A program made the translations under genes and the position numbers. A DNA stretch of 17,043 nt from an uncultured Candidatus Melainabacteria bacterium (GTDB lineage Bacteria > Cyanobacteriota > Vampirovibrionia > Gastranaerophilales > Gastranaerophilaceae): contig CAMOQI010000005.1 in assembly GCA_946622835.1 (NCBI GenBank), positions 1 to 17,043 on the forward strand, written 5' to 3'. Positions 15,002-17,043 of this stretch are shown here, in pieces (position 1 is the first letter of the stretch; each line of letters starts with the position of its first letter). The notes below the pieces were generated by a model, which was not told the DNA's origin, did no database searches, and saw only the letters and a list, made by a program, of their open reading frames with translations.

Positions 15002-15010
15002 ATTATAGCA
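15002..15010 (-). promoter_or_regulatory. gatD extended -10 promoter, apparently leaderless
   Basis: On the minus strand, TGCTATAAT with a perfect TATAAT (15002-15007), then CATTTT, then the ATG at 14995. A weak TTTACC lies 18 nt upstream. The 6-nt gap from -10 to ATG equals that at mnmA and the 6118 gene. Confidence 0.55.
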
Positions 15011-15064
15011 TATATAAACCTTGGAGGTAAATATCTTTGTCAGGCTAAAGCATAACCTAGAAAC

Positions 15065-16729
15065 TTAACTACCGGAAACCCAAGCCGTTGTGAATTTGGA
15101 TATAACGGCATTAATATCTGTCGTATTACCACTGTCAATAACAGCTTGAACATCTGCATAGGTTCTTGTAGAAAGCCAAGTTCCAACATCAGATATAATA
15201 GAATTCAATGCACTATAATTAATTACATAATTATTAGAGGATTTGATTGTTTCAATTTTTCCATCACTCAAATAATTTTTAACAATTAATTTATCATTAT
15301 AGTTGTTATATATAATTAAATTACTGTCATAAGATTTATCTTTATAAACATTCACATAAAAGGATAAATCTAGTCTTCTTGAAGCATTATAACCATCAAA
15401 GACTATAGAATCATTTTCTCCAGAGTTATCATAGATTGTATTTTGAGAGGTATATGATGTGCTAAAGACTATGTTATATGTATCATTTCCTGCTTCACCA
15501 TATATGATATTATTCAATGAAGAATTACCAACTTTTATTGTATCAATACCAGAGCCTGCATATACAGTATTATTCTTACCAGTAATATCTATTATATCAT
15601 CACCGCTACCTGAATATATTTCATTATGTGTACCACTAATAGTAGCATTATTATCTCCGTCTTCTAAATACACATGGTTATATTCAGCACTGCTATTTAT
15701 GTATATTTTATCATTACCGGAAAAAGTATTTTCGTCATCTATACCTGCGTATATTGTGCTATATCTCGTCGAGATTGAGATAGAATCATCACCTTTTCCA
15801 CCGTATATTGTTGATGCTTCCGGAGTATTATAACTTGCATATATGGTATCATTGCCTTCTCCGGCATCAATGTATGACGCACAACCACTATTTATAGAAT
15901 CATTACCATCTCCGCCGGTTATTTCATTATGAGGACCGTACGAATTTATTGTATCATTGCCATCTCCGCCTTTTATTGTAGAAAAACCATATTCCACTCG
16001 TATATAATCATCACCATCTCCACCATCAATATAAGCATCAATAAATGATTCTAATATGTCATTTCCGCCATAACCATATATTTTATCAGCACCTAATTTA
16101 CCGTGAATAATATCATCTTTACTTGTTCCGTACAATATATCATTACCATTTGTACCTATTGTGTGTTTTCCATCAGGTTCTTCCGGAGGGGTATCCGGAG
16201 TGACAGGGGTAAAATCGGATGGCTTGATTGCATCTGCAATAGAAATAGTTTTATCCTTTGTTTTTATTGTCTTTGCAGAGGTTGAAAGGTAATAATCTTT
16301 TATCGTTACAAAATCTGTTGATGAGCCGTAACCCTTAATTATCAAGTTATTACCACTTTTGCTAAATTTCAGACTTGAAAAGTTTACGGCTGAAAAAATA
16401 AGAGTATCATTTCCCTTTCCGTTCAATATTGTATCATTACCGTCACCTTTTACAAAATACAGGGTATTATTTCCCTTCCCGGCATTGATTGTATCGTTGC
16501 CTTTACCACCCCAAATGGAGTCATTGCCCGAACCGCCATATATTTTATCACTTCCGGCATCACCGTATAATTTGTTTTTATATTTGCTCTTTTTGAAATT
16601 TATAATATCGTTACCGGCACCGGCTTTTACTGTTAAATTCTTTTTCCACGCACTTGTATTTGCCCATGTTATCTTATCTTTCTTCTTTGTCCCTGTAACC
16701 TTTTTCCCTTTTGGTGCAATCTTCGCCAT
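15065..16729 (-). CDS. RTX-repeat calcium-binding protein, probable type I secretion substrate
   Basis: 554 aa from the ATG at 16729, chosen because AAGGGGG lies 8 nt upstream; a TTG two codons earlier is less likely. There is no signal peptide. Two blocks share a plan. Block one has GGxGxDxI-type nonapeptides at about 36-110 (GGSGNDSIWGGKGNDTI) and ends in a haemolysin-related motif (NLIIKGYGSSTDFVTIKDYY, 128-147). A Pro/Thr/Glu linker follows at about 168-188. Block two has many, more degenerate repeats at about 192-420 and a second such motif (LIIYNNYNDKLIVKNY, 471-486). The last 50 residues are polar, as in type I secretion signals. RTX repeats fold on binding calcium outside the cell. 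No protease, lipase or other enzyme domain is present, so it may be a surface or matrix protein. No ABC exporter lies nearby. Confidence 0.9.
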   Translation of the reverse strand: MAKIAPKGKKVTGTKKKDKITWANTSAWKKNLTVKAGAGNDIINFKKSKYKNKLYGDAGSDKIYGGSGNDSIWGGKGNDTINAGKGNNTLYFVKGDGNDTILNGKGNDTLIFSAVNFSSLKFSKSGNNLIIKGYGSSTDFVTIKDYYLSTSAKTIKTKDKTISIADAIKPSDFTPVTPDTPPEEPDGKHTIGTNGNDILYGTSKDDIIHGKLGADKIYGYGGNDILESFIDAYIDGGDGDDYIRVEYGFSTIKGGDGNDTINSYGPHNEITGGDGNDSINSGCASYIDAGEGNDTIYASYNTPEASTIYGGKGDDSISISTRYSTIYAGIDDENTFSGNDKIYINSSAEYNHVYLEDGDNNATISGTHNEIYSGSGDDIIDITGKNNTVYAGSGIDTIKVGNSSLNNIIYGEAGNDTYNIVFSTSYTSQNTIYDNSGENDSIVFDGYNASRRLDLSFYVNVYKDKSYDSNLIIYNNYNDKLIVKNYLSDGKIETIKSSNNYVINYSALNSIISDVGTWLSTRTYADVQAVIDSGNTTDINAVISKFTTAWVSGS

Positions 16730-16737
16730 AAACAATT

Positions 16738-16744
16738 CCCCCTT
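16738..16744 (-). promoter_or_regulatory. Ribosome-binding site fixing the RTX gene start
   Basis: AAGGGGG on the minus strand, 8 nt upstream of the ATG at 16729. Confidence 0.7.
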
Positions 16745-16760
16745 GTTTCAATTCAAATTA

Positions 16761-16789
16761 ATTCTAACCGCTAAAACATTTTCAGTCAA
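16761..16789 (-). promoter_or_regulatory. Sigma-70 promoter of the RTX gene
   Basis: On the minus strand, TTGACT (16784-16789), a 17-nt spacer and TAGAAT (16761-16766), 31 nt before the ATG. It is one of the best-matching promoters in the window and lies just after the dnaK terminator. Confidence 0.65.
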
Positions 16790-16796
16790 TACGTGG

Positions 16797-16826
16797 AAAG
16801 ACCGTTCCGGTATGGAACGGTCTTTT
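16797..16826. terminator. Strong hairpin terminator downstream of dnaK
   Basis: A perfect 12-bp stem, AAAGACCGTTCC (16797-16808) with GGAACGGTCTTT (16814-16825), and a 5-nt loop. The stem's own A/T ends supply a short U run in both directions; TTTTATTT follows on the plus strand. By position it ends the minus-strand dnaK transcript. Confidence 0.75.
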
Positions 16827-16911
16827 ATTTAGTTTATGGTAATAAACTACACTTATTTACTGCATGGGCTTTGGAAATATTACCACCATTGGTAGCAACA
16901 TTTACCCCCCC

Positions 16912-17043
16912 TTATTCTTTGACGTATTCGGCATCAATTACATCGTCGTCGCCATTGTCGTTTGATGATGAATCAGATGAAGAAGATGCGTTTTCCGAAT
17001 TTGCACTTTGGGCTGCTTCGCCTTCTTTTTGTACGGCTTCATA
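16912..17043 (-). CDS. dnaK: Chaperone DnaK (Hsp70), C-terminal 43 residues only
   Basis: Only the 3' end of the gene is in the window. It encodes a disordered Ser/Asn/Asp-rich tail ending GDDDVIDAEYVKE before TAA. The terminal DDDVIDAEY is the conserved DnaK C-terminal motif, which in well-studied Hsp70s helps recruit co-chaperones. The preceding linker is serine-rich (ASSSSDSSSNDN), where many DnaK tails are rich in Gly, Ala or Gln. The ATPase and substrate-binding domains, and any neighbouring grpE or dnaJ, lie beyond the window edge. A hairpin terminator follows about 85 nt downstream. Confidence 0.87.
   Translation of the reverse strand, partial: YEAVQKEGEAAQSANSENASSSSDSSSNDNGDDDVIDAEYVKE

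Noticed and set aside
15459..15833. Plus-strand ORF of 124 codons antisense to the RTX gene
   Set aside because: Same cause: the periodic RTX codons keep the opposite strand free of stops. No ribosome-binding site or independent support.
16359..16832. Long plus-strand ORF (157 codons) antisense to the RTX gene
   Set aside because: It is the complement of repetitive RTX codons. Its Pro/Leu/Ser-rich repeats mirror the nonapeptides, and it runs through the RTX promoter and the dnaK terminator.
16881..16894. Small hairpin TACCA-CCAT-TGGTA after dnaK
   Set aside because: Only 5 bp and without a T tail; the 12-bp hairpin at 16797-16825 is a much better terminator.
1..17043. CRISPR arrays, tRNA or rRNA genes, insertion sequences, toxin-antitoxin pairs, phage or defence genes
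   Set aside because: I looked on both strands and found no regularly spaced direct repeats, cloverleaf or rRNA-like sequence, transposase or integrase motif, or compact toxin-antitoxin pair.

Overview
The window is AT-rich (roughly one third G+C by eye) and densely coding. It looks like chromosome from an uncultured, host-associated bacterium. My best guess is the non-photosynthetic cyanobacterial relatives (Vampirovibrionia / 'Melainabacteria', order Gastranaerophilales). That guess rests on abundant TPR proteins, a cyanobacterium-like group 2 sigma factor, an RTX-repeat protein, and a pair of long membrane proteins with the motifs VSFTG and NWVYPRFM that I associate with that lineage. No search was possible, so the placement is an inference. 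I see no tRNA, rRNA, CRISPR, transposase, phage gene or attachment site.

Layout. 1-1222 (minus): the C-terminally cut end of a CNNM/CorC-type membrane protein with CBS domains. 1314-2918 (minus): a large cytoplasmic TPR protein, divergent from 3047-4357 (plus), a homocitrate/isopropylmalate-synthase-family enzyme. That enzyme is followed closely by a zinc-ribbon membrane protein (4371-4961) and then by mnmA (5017-6066). 6118-9547 (plus) is a tight four-gene unit: exported TPR protein, lipoprotein calcineurin-type phosphoesterase, metallo-beta-lactamase-fold hydrolase, exported TPR protein. It ends at a strong hairpin terminator shared with the convergent pair 12168-9617 (minus), two translationally coupled membrane proteins of unknown function. 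Next come a membrane-anchored thioredoxin (minus), a divergent group 2 sigma-70 factor (plus) with its own terminator, a GatD-type glutamine amidotransferase (minus), a two-block RTX protein (minus), and the C-terminal end of DnaK (minus).

How they fit together. Most genes concern the cell envelope (CorC-like protein, exported TPR proteins, lipoprotein phosphoesterase, tethered thioredoxin, GatD, the coupled membrane pair, the RTX protein) or housekeeping (MnmA, DnaK, sigma factor). I see no defence island or mobile element.

The most distinctive signals are two. First, three separate transcription-unit heads (mnmA, the 6118 TPR gene, gatD) have a good -10 box exactly 6 nt before the ATG and no Shine-Dalgarno sequence, which predicts leaderless mRNAs, while other genes here have strong Shine-Dalgarno sequences. 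Second, the coupled 611-aa/238-aa membrane pair matches no function I know and may be a lineage-specific envelope system.
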